Positions 19,333 to 29,877 of a stretch of DNA of 64,000 nucleotides are shown here, piece after piece. Every line of letters starts with the position of its first letter. The stretch's first letter is position 1. The stretch is from Hoylesella saccharolytica JCM 17484. Lineage in GTDB: Bacteria > Bacteroidota > Bacteroidia > Bacteroidales > Bacteroidaceae. Made by a program: the position numbers and the translations under genes. Location of the stretch: NCBI RefSeq assembly GCF_000614205.1, contig NZ_BAKN01000014.1, positions 1-64,000 of the forward strand. Reading direction: 5' to 3'. Under the pieces are notes generated by a model that was not told the DNA's origin, did not search any database, and worked only from the letters and a program-made list of their open reading frames with translations.

Positions 19333-20657
19333 CCTTCACAACGATCGAACTCGCCTCTAAAGCGTTTTTCGACAAGATGATGCAAACGCTGACGCAATGG
19401 TTCAAGATTCATCTTGTCGATGACCTCGTTGATAAAGGCAACTTCAAGCAACAGTTTAGCTTCTTTCTCATTGATTCCGCGCTGACGCATATAAAATAAG
19501 GCATCATCATTGAGCTGACCAACCGTTGAACCGTGTGCACACTTCACGTCATCTGCATAAATTTCGAGCATTGGCTGTGTGAACATATGTGCCTCTTTGG
19601 TAACGCATATATTTTGATTACGCATTTCAGAGTCGGTATGCTGTGCATCCTGACGCACCAAAACCAGTCCGGCGAAAACCCCAACAGCCTTGTCGTCAAG
19701 CACATATTTATATAGTTCCTGACTACTGCAATTGGGTACGGCATGGTCGATAAGCGTATGATTGTCTACATGTTGATTTTTATCGGCAATCACACAACCT
19801 GAAAGATTGCACGTTGCACCCTCGCCACGGAATACCAAATGTGTGCCGTTGCGAGTTACACCGTTATGAAGAGTAATAACATTATGGTTGACACGACTGC
19901 TGGCTTGCTGTTGAATGTAGACGTTGCTCACACGTGTACTCTTCTCATGTGTTTCTTCCATGCAATAAAGATCTAAGCAAGCATGGTCGGCAACATAAGC
20001 TTCTATCACTTGTGTAGCTAAAAAATGGCGGTCGTCAAATGCATGGTCACAGAAAAGGAATTTGACTTCAGCATCCGGTTCCACAACAATCAGTACCCGC
20101 CGATTTACCATCAGATCGACATCCGAACGTAAAATATTGATAACTTGTATGGTTTTATCTACCTTTACGCCCTTAGGCACATAAACAAAAAGCCCGTCTT
20201 GTGCCAACATAGTATTGAGAGCGGTCACTGCATCCTTATTTGTTTCTGCCAATTTTGCATAATACTTGCCAATGAAATTGGGATTTTGGACCGCAACATC
20301 ACGTAAAGAATCAACGATAACACCATCGGGCAGCATTGCTTTCGGCAAATTATCCTTATGAAAAGCATCGTTAACAACAAAATAATTGGTCGTACTGAGA
20401 TTGGGAACATCACATTTGAACGCCTCATAAGGATTTACAGGTATATCCAGACGATTAAGATTAAGTCCGTAATCTGGTGCAAATACTTCCTGTATGTCAG
20501 TATATCGATATCTTTCTACCTTACGAGAAGGAAATCCCTGACGTTTAAAATCTTCGAAAGCTGTATCTCGTACGGCATTCATTATATCGGAAGAGTGGTC
20601 GAAAATAACCTTCCGATAGCGCTCATAGAGGTCTATATATTGTTTTTCGCTACTCAT
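19317..20657 (-). CDS. sufD: Fe-S cluster assembly protein SufD
   Basis: Scaffold partner of SufB and SufC. It has 446 residues; the C-terminal right-handed parallel beta-helix carries the family strings [32 protein letters not shown] and [20 protein letters not shown]. The conserved His of the last motif is the SufD residue at the SufB-SufD interface. It lies 11 bp after sufC and overlaps sufS. Intact. Confidence 0.93.
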   Translation of the reverse strand: MSSEKQYIDLYERYRKVIFDHSSDIMNAVRDTAFEDFKRQGFPSRKVERYRYTDIQEVFAPDYGLNLNRLDIPVNPYEAFKCDVPNLSTTNYFVVNDAFHKDNLPKAMLPDGVIVDSLRDVAVQNPNFIGKYYAKLAETNKDAVTALNTMLAQDGLFVYVPKGVKVDKTIQVINILRSDVDLMVNRRVLIVVEPDAEVKFLFCDHAFDDRHFLATQVIEAYVADHACLDLYCMEETHEKSTRVSNVYIQQQASSRVNHNVITLHNGVTRNGTHLVFRGEGATCNLSGCVIADKNQHVDNHTLIDHAVPNCSSQELYKYVLDDKAVGVFAGLVLVRQDAQHTDSEMRNQNICVTKEAHMFTQPMLEIYADDVKCAHGSTVGQLNDDALFYMRQRGINEKEAKLLLEVAFINEVIDKMNLEPLRQRLHHLVEKRFRGEFDRCEGCKKI

Positions 20658-20668
20658 ATCACCTCCGT

Positions 20669-21424
20669 TTATTTCTCTCCAAGCTCTTCTTTAATCCAGT
20701 CGTAACCGCGTGCTTCAATCTCTTTTGCCAGCTCGGGACCTGCAGTTTTTACGATTCTTCCCTTGTACAAGACATGGATTACATCTGGTTTGATAATATC
20801 AAGAAGACGGTCGTAGTGTGTAATCACAATCGTACTGGTATTCGGTGTTTTGAGTTTGTTAACCCCTTCTGCTACAATACGCAAGGCATCCACATCCAAT
20901 CCGGAATCTGTTTCATCAAGAATAGAGAGCTTAGGCTCTAATATAGCCATCTGAAAAATTTCGTTTCGCTTCTTTTCTCCACCACTGAATCCCTCGTTTA
21001 CAGAACGTTGTGAGAGCTTAGAATCCATTTCAACAATTTGTCTTTTCTCTTTCATCAGCTTGATAAAGTCGGCAGCATTCATGGGCTCTAACCCTTGATA
21101 CTTACGCTTTTCATTAATAGCTGTACGCATAAAATTGGTCATTGACACACCAGGAATTTCTACCGGATACTGAAAAGACAGAAATAAACCCTCATTAGCT
21201 CTATCCTCGGGCTTCATCTCCAACAAATTCTTACCATTAAAAACAGCTGTTCCCTCGGTCACTTCGAATAGAGGATTGCCGACAAGAACTGCTGAAAGCG
21301 TGCTTTTACCCGAACCGTTGGGACCCATAATGGCGTGTGTCTCACCGTCTTTAATAGTGAGATTGATACCTCTTAATATTTCTTTATCGCCAATATTGGC
21401 GTGTAAATTTCTTACTTCTAACAT
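20669..21424 (-). CDS. sufC: Fe-S cluster assembly ATPase SufC
   Basis: Soluble ABC-type ATPase driving the SufBCD scaffold. It has 251 residues with Walker A GPNGSGKST, the SufC-specific signature FSGGEKKRNEI, Walker B LSILDETDSGLDVDA and the switch histidine in IVITHYDR. The sequence is typical of the family over its full length. The upstream gene on the same strand is an outer-membrane barrel protein, not sufB as usual. Confidence 0.95.
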   Translation of the reverse strand: MLEVRNLHANIGDKEILRGINLTIKDGETHAIMGPNGSGKSTLSAVLVGNPLFEVTEGTAVFNGKNLLEMKPEDRANEGLFLSFQYPVEIPGVSMTNFMRTAINEKRKYQGLEPMNAADFIKLMKEKRQIVEMDSKLSQRSVNEGFSGGEKKRNEIFQMAILEPKLSILDETDSGLDVDALRIVAEGVNKLKTPNTSTIVITHYDRLLDIIKPDVIHVLYKGRIVKTAGPELAKEIEARGYDWIKEELGEK

Positions 21425-21453
21425 ATCAATATATTTGTTTTATTATGACTTCA

Positions 21454-22188
21454 TCAATAAAAAATGCAATCTAAAATTCCCCCTATAAGCTTTGAACCAT
21501 CGTCTTCGGTAAAATAAAAGGGGAAAGATATCTTTAAACCGACCGTAAAAGAATGACGAAAAGGCCGATGGGTGGTGTAATATTCCGTGGGATAGGAGGT
21601 CGAGCGGGAGGTTATTTCCGTACTTTTCCCAACGCCCATTCTAAATCCATACTCTACCTGAAATGCGATACAACTGAAGACATAAAGATCTACGCCAACC
21701 ACTGGAGCGCCACTAAAGAGTGGTTTTCTTATCGTTCCTTGCCTTGTATAGGTTCCATATTGAGAGGAAGATACTGTCATTCGGAGGGCTTCTTGTTGTG
21801 AGCCGATGTTCCAATAAGTATCAATACCCATGTATGGTTGTACAAGCCAATCTTTTGGAACCGGGTAATAACGTCCTCCTAACATCATCTGTTTCATGTC
21901 GAAACTTACATCACTACCCAGTAAATTTACCTCTTCGTGTTCGTATCCACCTTTAACAGAAAGGGGATATTGTGGTATATAGTACTCGAAATGCAATTTC
22001 GTGAGAAGTCCTGACTGACTTTCCTGACTTCCCATAGGTAGCATTCCGTTTCTTCCTGCTTTCGGATGGGTGGGCATCATACCTCCAACCTGGAAATTAA
22101 CTCCCCATTTTCGCCTCGCGTCTTCTTGTGCAACAGCAGACGAACAAACCAATAACAGCAAGCCAACCCACGTTCCGAACCTCTTCAT
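21454..22188 (-). CDS. Hypothetical outer-membrane beta-barrel protein inside suf cluster
   Basis: 244 residues with a signal peptide (MKRFGTWVGLLLLVCSSAVAQ). The mature part shows alternating polar/hydrophobic strands with aromatic girdle residues (LHFEYYIPQYPLSVKGGYE, MMLGGRYYPVPKDWLVQPYM, FRHSFTVGLKISFPFYF), the pattern of an 8- to 10-stranded porin-like barrel. I do not recognise a named family. It sits between sufB (41 bp upstream) and sufC (29 bp downstream) on the same strand, so it is probably co-transcribed with the Fe-S assembly genes. No functional link is evident. Confidence 0.7.
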   Translation of the reverse strand: MKRFGTWVGLLLLVCSSAVAQEDARRKWGVNFQVGGMMPTHPKAGRNGMLPMGSQESQSGLLTKLHFEYYIPQYPLSVKGGYEHEEVNLLGSDVSFDMKQMMLGGRYYPVPKDWLVQPYMGIDTYWNIGSQQEALRMTVSSSQYGTYTRQGTIRKPLFSGAPVVGVDLYVFSCIAFQVEYGFRMGVGKSTEITSRSTSYPTEYYTTHRPFRHSFTVGLKISFPFYFTEDDGSKLIGGILDCIFY

Positions 22189-22229
22189 TCTCTATCTTTC
22201 CATTCGTTTATTCTGCCGATTTTCCCAAC

Positions 22230-23681
22230 TTATCCTACCGTTCCTTCTAATGAAACACTTAAAAGCTTCTGGGCTTCTACAGCAAATTCCATCGGCAGTT
22301 TATTCAAAACCTCTTTAGCATAACCGTTAACAATTAAGCCCACAGCCTGTTCTGTCGAGATGCCTCGTTGATTACAATAGAACAATTGGGCTTCGCTAAT
22401 CTTGCTGGTCGTTGCCTCGTGCTCAATGATGGCACTGTTATTGTGAATGTCCATATAAGGAAAGGTGTGCGCTCCGCATTTATCTCCGAGCAGCAAACTA
22501 TCGCAAGAGCTGTAGTTGCGAGCATTATCTGCATTAGCTGTTGCCCTCACCAGACCACGATAAGAATTCTGACTATACCCTGCGCTGATACCTTTTGAGA
22601 TAATGGTGCTCTTTGTGTTTTTGCCGATATGTATCATTTTTGTACCCGTATCGGCCTGTTGGTAATTGTTGGTAACGGCTACCGAGTAAAATTCAGCTTG
22701 CGAATTGTCTCCGCGAAGAATACAAGAAGGGTATTTCCACGTAATGGCACTACCCGTTTCTACTTGTGTCCACGACAACTTCGAATTGACTCCGCGCAGG
22801 TCTCCACGCTTCGTAACGAGATTAAAGACACCTCCTTTGCCGTTCTCATCACCGGGATACCAGTTCTGAACCGTTGAGTATTTCACCTCAGCATTGTCCT
22901 TCACGATGATTTCAACAATGGCGGCATGCAACTGATTCTCATCACGCATCGGCGCAGTACAGCCTTCTAAATAGCTCACATACGATTCATCTTCGGCCAC
23001 AATCAATGTTCTTTCAAACTGTCCGGTATTTCTGGCGTTGATGCGGAAATAAGAACTGAGCTCCATCGGACACCGAACGCCTTTTGGTATGTAAACGAAC
23101 GAACCATCGCTGAACACCGCACTGTTAAGCGCAGCAAAGAAATTATCACGATAAGGAACAACAGATCCCAAATATTCTCTAACCAAATCGGGATGCTCTT
23201 GCACGGCTTCACTGATAGAAGAGAAGATAACACCCTTCTCAGCCAGTTTCTCTTTAAAGGTGGTTTTTACCGAAACCGAGTCCATGATGGCATCTACAGC
23301 CACGCCACCCAGTACCAAACGTTCTTCAAGCGGTATGCCCAACTTGTCGAAAGTCTTCTCCAATTCTGGATCCAATTCCTTGTTGGCGGGTTTCTTTGCC
23401 ATTGGATCGGCATAATAAGAAATGTCTTGATAATCGATTTTGGGTAACTTAACGTGTGCCCAATCGGGCTGTTTTAGGGTTTGCCAATGACGAAAAGCCT
23501 GCAAACGGAACGCCAATAACCACTCCGGTTCGTTCTTTTTAGCAGAGATTAGGCGCACCACATCCTCATTAAGTCCTTTTTCTATAATGTCGGTATCTAT
23601 ATCTGTAGTGAAGCCGAACTCGTATTTTTGCTCGGCAACACTGCGTACATAGGCGTTTTTTTCATTTTTTACTTCTTCCAT
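22230..23681 (-). CDS. sufB: Fe-S cluster assembly protein SufB
   Basis: Main scaffold on which Fe-S clusters are built. I start it at the ATG at 23681 ([20 protein letters not shown]), giving 483 residues; an upstream in-frame extension of 23 codons runs through an intergenic hairpin. Family segments include [40 protein letters not shown] and [20 protein letters not shown], with conserved Cys near the end ([18 protein letters not shown]). First gene of the suf cluster in transcription order. Intact. Confidence 0.95.
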   Translation of the reverse strand: MEEVKNEKNAYVRSVAEQKYEFGFTTDIDTDIIEKGLNEDVVRLISAKKNEPEWLLAFRLQAFRHWQTLKQPDWAHVKLPKIDYQDISYYADPMAKKPANKELDPELEKTFDKLGIPLEERLVLGGVAVDAIMDSVSVKTTFKEKLAEKGVIFSSISEAVQEHPDLVREYLGSVVPYRDNFFAALNSAVFSDGSFVYIPKGVRCPMELSSYFRINARNTGQFERTLIVAEDESYVSYLEGCTAPMRDENQLHAAIVEIIVKDNAEVKYSTVQNWYPGDENGKGGVFNLVTKRGDLRGVNSKLSWTQVETGSAITWKYPSCILRGDNSQAEFYSVAVTNNYQQADTGTKMIHIGKNTKSTIISKGISAGYSQNSYRGLVRATANADNARNYSSCDSLLLGDKCGAHTFPYMDIHNNSAIIEHEATTSKISEAQLFYCNQRGISTEQAVGLIVNGYAKEVLNKLPMEFAVEAQKLLSVSLEGTVG

Positions 23682-23700
23682 ACACGTGTTTGTATTTAGC

Positions 23701-23790
23701 AATGATAGGGACATCCACATCCCGGACGTCCCTATGTTTCTCTTTGGCAAATATCATACCGCATTGCCTTGCGGTAACAAATGTTACTGA
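23701..23790. promoter_or_regulatory. Cluster of inverted repeats upstream of sufB
   Basis: Three palindromes in 90 bp between infB and sufB. The first is the pair ATAGGGAC/GTCCCTAT around a 12- to 15-nt middle (23704-23734). The second is TACCGC-N8-GCGGTA (23757-23776). The third is GTAAC-AAAT-GTTAC (23774-23787), overlapping the second. None has a T-run. They could form a terminator for infB, a leader or an operator for suf. I find no clear TAnnTTTG promoter here. Confidence 0.45.
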
Positions 23791-23885
23791 TTTGATATAG
23801 CCAGAATTGCCGAAGCCTATCCTTAAAGAGTTTGGTTCATACGTTTTGAAGGCATGAATACAACTTTCGGACAGGATACGCCCGT

Positions 23886-26795
23886 TTATAGTTTCTGATC
23901 TACCTCGATAACAGTAAATGTTTCAATAATGTCACCAACCTGAATATCATTAAAATTAACGATGCTGATACCACACTCAAAACCTGTAGGTACTTCTTTT
24001 ACATCGTCTTTATAGCGTTTCAGTGCATTGATGTCGCCCGTATGAACAACAATTCCGTCACGTACCAATCGGGCTTTATCTGTCTTATGCGCCTTACCTT
24101 CGGTAACAATGGCACCGGCAACAGTGCCCACCTTTGATATTTTATATACTTCGCGCACTTCAACCTGACCAGTAACCACTTCTTTCTTCACCTTATCAAG
24201 CATTCCCTCCATAGCCGAATGTACATCGTCAATGGCGTCGTAGATTACAGAATACGTGTTGATTTCTACGCCTTCTTGGTCGGCCAGCTTACGTGCAGCT
24301 GCCGATGGGCGTACTTGGAAACCTACAATAAGAGCATCTGAAGCATCAGCCAACGTTACATCGTTCTCCGAAATCTGTCCGACGGCTTTATGGATAACGT
24401 TTACATTGATCTTTTCGGTCGAGAGTTTGATGAACGAATCACTTAAAGCTTCAATAGAACCGTCGGTGTCTCCCTTCACAATAATGTTAAGTTCTTTGAA
24501 CGAACCTAAGGCAATGCGGTGAGAAATATCGCTCAATGTCAAGCGTTTCTGAGTGCGCAGACCTTGTTCGCGTTGTAACTGTAAGCGTTTGTTGGCTATA
24601 TCGCGCACTTCTTGCTCGGTCTCCAAGACATGGAATGCATCACCGGCAGTAGGTGCTCCGTTTAGACCTAAGATGATAGCGGGCTCTGCCGGACGGGCTT
24701 CTTCAATACGTTGGTTACGTTCGTTGAACATCGCTTTAATGCGTCCCCAGCTTGTTCCGGCAATAATATTATCGCCAACATGCAGTGTTCCGTTGCTCAC
24801 AAGTAAGGTCGAAACATATCCACGACCTTTGTCGAGCGAGCTTTCGATGATGCTTCCCGTTGCCTTTCGGTTGGGATTGGCTTTCAAATCAAGAAGTTCT
24901 GCCTCGAGAAGTACTTTTTCCAGCAGTTCTTTTACACCCACTCCTTTCTTGGCACTTATCTCCTGACACTGGTATTTACCTCCCCACTCTTCTACAAGCA
25001 GGTTCATTTGTGAAAGGTCTTCACGTATTTTGTCAGGGTTAGCACCGGGTTTATCTATTTTATTAATGGCAAAAACCATCGGCACATTAGCAGCTTGTGC
25101 GTGTGCAATAGCCTCTTTCGTGGTGGGCATCACACTATCATCGGCAGCAATAATAATGATAGCGATATCGGTTACTTGTGCTCCACGTGCACGCATAGCA
25201 GTAAATGCTTCGTGTCCGGGCGTATCAAGGAATGTTATCTTACGTCCGTCTTCCAATTGAACGTTGTAAGCTCCGATGTGCTGTGTTATTCCTCCGGCCT
25301 CGCCTGCAATAACATTGGTGTCACGAATATAGTCAAGCAGTGACGTCTTTCCGTGATCGACGTGTCCCATAACGGTAACAATGGGCGAGCGTGGTACAAG
25401 ATCCGACTCGTCATCAGCTTCTTCAGTGATGGCTTCCGATACTTCCGCACTGACATATTCGGTCTTAAAGCCGAACTCTTCAGCCACCAAATTGATGGTC
25501 TCAGCATCCAAACGCTGATTGATAGACACCATAATGCCTACGCTCATCAATGTTCCGATAACCTGATTAACAGAAATATCCATCATTGAAGCCAGTTCGC
25601 TCACGGTAACAAACTCGGTTAGCTTTAGCGTTTTGCTTTCTTTGCGCTCTTCAGCCATCTCCTCATTCAAGCGTTCTTGCGCCGCATCGCGTTTTTCCTT
25701 ACGATACTTCGCCCCCTTCTTGTTTTGGTTTTTGCTGGTCAGACGAGCCAGAGTTTCTTTTACCTGACGTGCAACATCTTCTTCATTAATCTCCAACGGA
25801 CGCTGGTTTCTGTTGTTTTTCTTATTATTTTTCTTAGCGTTACGGCCTCCGTTGGCATTGTTGTTGCCGTTATTATTATTGTTCCTGTTCTTATTATTAC
25901 CACCACTGGGCTGATTAACAGCGGCATTAATGTCAATGCGCTCTTTATTGATGCGAGCCCGTTTTTTACGTTCGCCGTTTTCTTGTATCTTATCTTCGCG
26001 TTCTTTACGCTTCTCTTCTTTGCTTTTCTTTTTAGGACGCGTGGTCTGATTGAGCGTAGAAAGGTCTATTTTACCTAAAACATTTACTTTTGGAGCCGCT
26101 GTATTCTCACTCTTTAGGGTAAATATTTCGGGCCCCTCTGTCTCTGTTTTTGCTTCTTCACCGCCCTTTTCGGATGCTTCTTGAACTTTTTCTACCACCG
26201 GTTCTGCTGCTATCGGCTCTGTAACCCCCGTTTTTTCTTTCTTTGAAACGCCGGTTGTTTTCTTCTCGGGCGTCGCCTCTTTCTTTTCTGGAGTTGCGCT
26301 TTCAGTCTTCTTTTTCTCCGGTTTTACTTCAGCTTGAGCAGCTTTTTCTTCGACTTTTGCCTTTGCAGATACGGTAGCTTCAGTCTTAGCAGCGCCAACG
26401 GCAGTAGCTTCTGTGGGCTTTTCGGCAGTCTTTGGGGTTTCTTTTGCATCAGACTTTTTATCTGTCGACTTACCTTCGATACTTCCAAGATCTATCTTTC
26501 CCAAAGGCTTAAACTGCTGTTTGTTGGCGTTCAGCACTGTTTCAGCCTTATGGTCTGCAGGTTCCACCGCCCGTTTTTTCTCCTTCGGTTTTTTCTGAAG
26601 TAGCTTTTCGGCTTGGCTGCGAACTTCCTTATCCTGCTGAAATGCTTTTACCAGAGCATTGTATTGTTCGTCGGACAACTTGAAACTCGGCTCTGCTTTC
26701 ACTTCGCCCAGCTCACTTTTCTTCTCCAAGAACTCCACTGCCGTTTGAAGTCCTATGTTTAATTCGCGTAATGCTTTATTTAATCTGATGCTCAT
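23886..26795 (-). CDS. infB: Translation initiation factor IF-2
   Basis: GTPase that places initiator tRNA on the 30S subunit. It has 969 residues. The N-terminal IF2_N winged module ([20 protein letters not shown]) is followed by a long Lys/Glu/Ala-rich linker (about residues 75-350, with an Asn-rich stretch), a second IF2_N-like domain ([20 protein letters not shown]) and the G domain. The G motifs are [12 protein letters not shown] (about residue 475), DTPGHEAF and [10 protein letters not shown]. Domains II-IV complete the protein. The linker is the usual variable part; its reading frame is intact despite repeats. Last gene of the rimP-nusA-infB operon. Confidence 0.97.
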   Translation of the reverse strand: MSIRLNKALRELNIGLQTAVEFLEKKSELGEVKAEPSFKLSDEQYNALVKAFQQDKEVRSQAEKLLQKKPKEKKRAVEPADHKAETVLNANKQQFKPLGKIDLGSIEGKSTDKKSDAKETPKTAEKPTEATAVGAAKTEATVSAKAKVEEKAAQAEVKPEKKKTESATPEKKEATPEKKTTGVSKKEKTGVTEPIAAEPVVEKVQEASEKGGEEAKTETEGPEIFTLKSENTAAPKVNVLGKIDLSTLNQTTRPKKKSKEEKRKEREDKIQENGERKKRARINKERIDINAAVNQPSGGNNKNRNNNNNGNNNANGGRNAKKNNKKNNRNQRPLEINEEDVARQVKETLARLTSKNQNKKGAKYRKEKRDAAQERLNEEMAEERKESKTLKLTEFVTVSELASMMDISVNQVIGTLMSVGIMVSINQRLDAETINLVAEEFGFKTEYVSAEVSEAITEEADDESDLVPRSPIVTVMGHVDHGKTSLLDYIRDTNVIAGEAGGITQHIGAYNVQLEDGRKITFLDTPGHEAFTAMRARGAQVTDIAIIIIAADDSVMPTTKEAIAHAQAANVPMVFAINKIDKPGANPDKIREDLSQMNLLVEEWGGKYQCQEISAKKGVGVKELLEKVLLEAELLDLKANPNRKATGSIIESSLDKGRGYVSTLLVSNGTLHVGDNIIAGTSWGRIKAMFNERNQRIEEARPAEPAIILGLNGAPTAGDAFHVLETEQEVRDIANKRLQLQREQGLRTQKRLTLSDISHRIALGSFKELNIIVKGDTDGSIEALSDSFIKLSTEKINVNVIHKAVGQISENDVTLADASDALIVGFQVRPSAAARKLADQEGVEINTYSVIYDAIDDVHSAMEGMLDKVKKEVVTGQVEVREVYKISKVGTVAGAIVTEGKAHKTDKARLVRDGIVVHTGDINALKRYKDDVKEVPTGFECGISIVNFNDIQVGDIIETFTVIEVDQKL

Positions 26796-26875
26796 TCTTT
26801 TATTTTATTATAGGGTTGTACAAGTTAACGTGTCAACAGGTTAACAAGTTATTCGCTGTAAAAGCCTGAAAAGGT

Positions 26876-28141
26876 TTACTGATCAAACTCTGCCTGCAAG
26901 ATACGCAGAACGTTATCTACCGTTTCTTCTTCCAAATCGGCTTTCTCTACCAGCATTTCACGAGGCGCATTGAGAACTGCTTTGGCTGTATCCAAACCAA
27001 TACTCTTGATGGCATCGATAACCCATTGATCGATTTCATCTGAAAACTCATCCAAGTAAATATCTTCATCTATCTCGCCTTCGCCTACTTCACGGAACAC
27101 ATCGATAGTAAATTCGGTCAGCATAGAGGCCAGTTTGATATTCAATCCACCACGTCCAATGGCCAACGACACCTCTTCCGGATGTAGGAACACCTCTGCC
27201 TTGCGGTTCTCTTCATCAATGTTGATACTGCTAATCTTAGCCGGACTGAGTGCGCGTTGAATGAAAAGCTTAATGTTGGCAGTATAATTGATTACGTCGA
27301 TATTCTCGTTACACAGTTCGCGAACAATGCCGTGAACACGACTACCACGTACACCCACACAGGCTCCTACGGGATCTATACGGTCGTCATAGCTTTCAAC
27401 AGCTACTTTGGCACGTTCACCCGGCATGCGGGCAATCTTTTTAATAGAAATCAAACCGTCATTTATTTCGGGCACTTCGGCCTCCAACAACCGCTCTAAG
27501 AACATCGGGTTGGTGCGGCTCAAAATAATTTTGGGGTTATTGTTTTCGTTATCAACCCGAATAATCACCGCTCTTATGGTTTCACCTTTCCGGTATTGGT
27601 CTGCCGGTATCTGCTCGGCCTTAGGCAGTATCAACTCGTTATTCTCATCGTCTACGATAAGAACTTCGCGTTTCCACACCTGATATACCTCGCCTGAAAC
27701 AACCTGTCCTACACGGTCTTTATACTTGTTATACAACGAGTCGTGCTCTAACTCAAGCACTTTTGATGCCAATGTCTGGCGCAAAGTAAGAATAGCGCGA
27801 CGTCCGAACTTGGTAAAGTCTACCCGTTCAGACACATCTTCGTCTACCTCATAGTCGGGTTCAATCTTCTGTGCTTCTGACAATGCGATTTGCTTGTTCT
27901 CATCTTCCACCTCGCCATCAGCAACAACTATGCGGTTACGATAAATTTCAAAGTCACCTTTATCTGGATTTACAATTACATCGAAGTTTTCATCACTGCC
28001 AAAAAGCTTAGCCAGCACATTGCGAAAACTCTCTTCCAATACGCTTACCAATGTTATACGGTCGATGTTTTTTGTGTCTTTAAACTCCTTAAAGGTGTCT
28101 ACCATGCTCAAGATATTCTCATCTTTCTTTCTTGCTACCAT
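26876..28141 (-). CDS. nusA: Transcription termination/antitermination factor NusA
   Basis: Binds RNA polymerase and nascent RNA. It has 421 residues: an N-terminal RNAP-binding domain, an S1 domain (GQVVSGEVYQVWKREVLIVD), two KH domains (ACVGVRGSRVHGIVREL and VSLAIGRGGLNIKLASML) and a short acidic C-terminus. It lacks the long C-terminal acidic repeats of E. coli NusA, as usual outside Proteobacteria. It lies between rimP and infB, the conserved bacterial order. Confidence 0.96.
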   Translation of the reverse strand: MVARKKDENILSMVDTFKEFKDTKNIDRITLVSVLEESFRNVLAKLFGSDENFDVIVNPDKGDFEIYRNRIVVADGEVEDENKQIALSEAQKIEPDYEVDEDVSERVDFTKFGRRAILTLRQTLASKVLELEHDSLYNKYKDRVGQVVSGEVYQVWKREVLIVDDENNELILPKAEQIPADQYRKGETIRAVIIRVDNENNNPKIILSRTNPMFLERLLEAEVPEINDGLISIKKIARMPGERAKVAVESYDDRIDPVGACVGVRGSRVHGIVRELCNENIDVINYTANIKLFIQRALSPAKISSINIDEENRKAEVFLHPEEVSLAIGRGGLNIKLASMLTEFTIDVFREVGEGEIDEDIYLDEFSDEIDQWVIDAIKSIGLDTAKAVLNAPREMLVEKADLEEETVDNVLRILQAEFDQ

Positions 28142-28342
28142 AGTTTTTTCTTACTTTTTTAGTTGAACAATCCTGCTTTTAACGCGTTAACAAGGGCATC
28201 TTCCTTACCCGTTACGGCTTGTTATGTCAACTTTTATTAATTGTATCCTTATATTAATATACTTCTTTCACACTCGATAAGTTGCCTTCGTTAATACCTT
28301 GTAGGGCCACCCCAACAACTTACCTATTTCTTTTTCTGCCTT

Positions 28343-28813
28343 TTAAAACTTAATCAGATATTTGGTATACTTTACCTTATCCATATCAAAGGTGTGGTCA
28401 ACCTCTTGCAATACGGGGCGTTTTTTACCTTCCACTTTCACCTTTTCGGTTACCGTTACAATGAAATGGTTATTCTCTACGGTTTTTAAAACACCTTTAT
28501 ATTTCTTTCCGTCTTCATCCAATACCTCCACTTCTTTACCTATAAAGTTGATATATTGTTGCGGAACCTTGAAAGGTTGACCCAGTCCGGCCGAGCCTAC
28601 TTCCAACTCATAATCCGCTTCATCTCTGCTCAGACGTTCTTCGATATATCTGCTCAGTTCCACACAGTCTTCAATCCACACCCCGTCTACGTGGTCAATC
28701 TCTACCACAATACGGTCGTCGGCAGTGATTTCTATGTCAACAAGGAAGTACTCCTTATCTTTGAGCCACTCTTCTACAATTCCTTTTACGAGGGTTTTGT
28801 CAATCATACACAT
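28343..28813 (-). CDS. rimP: Ribosome maturation factor RimP
   Basis: Assists 30S subunit assembly. It has 156 residues from ATG 28813 (MCMIDKTLVKGIVEEWL), or 154 from the second ATG at 28807, which I think equally likely. Family features are YFLVDIEITADDRIVVEIDH, CVELSRYIEERL, the EVGSAGLGQPFKVPQQYINF segment (first residues EVGSAGLG) and an Sm-like C-terminal domain. First gene of the rimP-nusA-infB operon; the promoter lies at 28873-28904. The 200-bp gap to nusA contains a TTAACGCGTTAA palindrome at 28189-28200. Confidence 0.93.
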   Translation of the reverse strand: MCMIDKTLVKGIVEEWLKDKEYFLVDIEITADDRIVVEIDHVDGVWIEDCVELSRYIEERLSRDEADYELEVGSAGLGQPFKVPQQYINFIGKEVEVLDEDGKKYKGVLKTVENNHFIVTVTEKVKVEGKKRPVLQEVDHTFDMDKVKYTKYLIKF

Positions 28814-28872
28814 TTAATTATATAATGAAAATGAGGAACTCTCATCGGAGTCCCTCATTCCACTGAACGCTG

Positions 28873-28904
28873 CAAAGGTACGAACAATTCTGCATATAAA
28901 CAAG
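28873..28904 (-). promoter_or_regulatory. Promoter of rimP-nusA-infB
   Basis: On the minus strand CTTG (28901-28904, three of four bases of TTTG), 20-nt spacer and TACCTTTG (28873-28880), about 60 nt upstream of rimP. Confidence 0.6.
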
Positions 28905-29085
28905 ATTTTTGCTGTATTTTCGCTATCAATACACCCTTCCAACAAGTAGGTTTACGTTTCTCCACATCCCGTTCAGTAGCTAAATCCTCGTAAAATCTGA
29001 CTATCATGGTTTTATTTTTCACCTTGATTTATATTATATACTGCACATTCCGCCAATAAAAGTATCTTATATCATACTTGTTTCA

Positions 29086-29445
29086 TCATTCTTCCGTTTT
29101 TAATTTTTCAATAATACCTACATACAGAGGACACGGTCTATCAATCGTCCAAGATTCTGAATAGAACTGATAGTGGAGTATTCTAAAATGAACTACATTT
29201 CCTATCTGTTCTTTTTCTGCAAAATCCAAACTATAAAAACCAATGGTTGAACCTACAGGTAAACTCTTTTTATTAGAGGCACCCGTTATTTCAATAATAT
29301 TGTGACATCGAAAATCTTTTCCGTCTAAATAAAGAATTTTCCCCGTATAGTGAATTTCTGTAGGGTGTACATCCTTTTCACATCCCGTGCTTACAAAGAG
29401 CAGAAACAGGGGGAGCAATAACAATAAAAGTCTTTTTTGTTTCAT
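29086..29445 (-). CDS. Small hypothetical lipoprotein
   Basis: 119 residues from the ATG at 29445 (MKQKRLLLLLLPLFLLFVST), with a lipobox ending STGC at residue 22. I prefer this start because a longer frame has no signal sequence. The mature part (about 97 residues) is predicted beta-rich (HYTGKILYLDGKDFRCHNII, VGSTIGFYSLDF). I recognise no family. It is isolated, facing away from the sugar kinase and followed 272 bp later by the rimP operon on the same strand. Confidence 0.65.
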   Translation of the reverse strand: MKQKRLLLLLLPLFLLFVSTGCEKDVHPTEIHYTGKILYLDGKDFRCHNIIEITGASNKKSLPVGSTIGFYSLDFAEKEQIGNVVHFRILHYQFYSESWTIDRPCPLYVGIIEKLKTEE

Positions 29446-29877
29446 ACAGTTTCTATCTTTAGAGGGTTGATAAACGATACATATACCTTTCTGCCGGCAG
29501 AACCTTTGCTTCCAGTCGGCAGGCGTCAATCAAATGGCGGCTCAGATGCTAAAAGGGTGGGTTGTTTCATATTGTCAAAAGTTAATGATGAATAAACAAA
29601 ACGACGATTTCGACAAAAGGGTTATTGCATCAAGCAATAACAAAGGCGGGGCGTTACATCTGCCCGCACCACATCTCTAATTACGTTACAAAAATATAAA
29701 AAATAAAAACGCAAACAAGTTTTTTTCATTATTTTTCTACCGGTTACTACTTTTATATGCCTTATACGATATTTTACAGCATATTTTTAACACACCATCA
29801 GTTTATATTAATCCTTAATTCACCGTTTTATTCCCTCTTTTTTTTCGTACTTTTGTGCGTTTTCAAATTCAATAGGC
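29446..29877. other. Intergenic with two small palindromes
   Basis: No gene seen. It holds a 14-bp perfect palindrome TTCTGCCGGCAGAA (29489-29502) and the hairpin GTTATTGC-N5-GCAATAAC (29621-29641). The last 180 bp are very AT-rich and lead to the promoter of the kinase gene. Confidence 0.5.
29848..29855 (+). promoter_or_regulatory. -7 element of sugar kinase gene
   Basis: TACTTTTG 22 nt before the ATG at 29878, matching TAnnTTTG. Confidence 0.5.
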
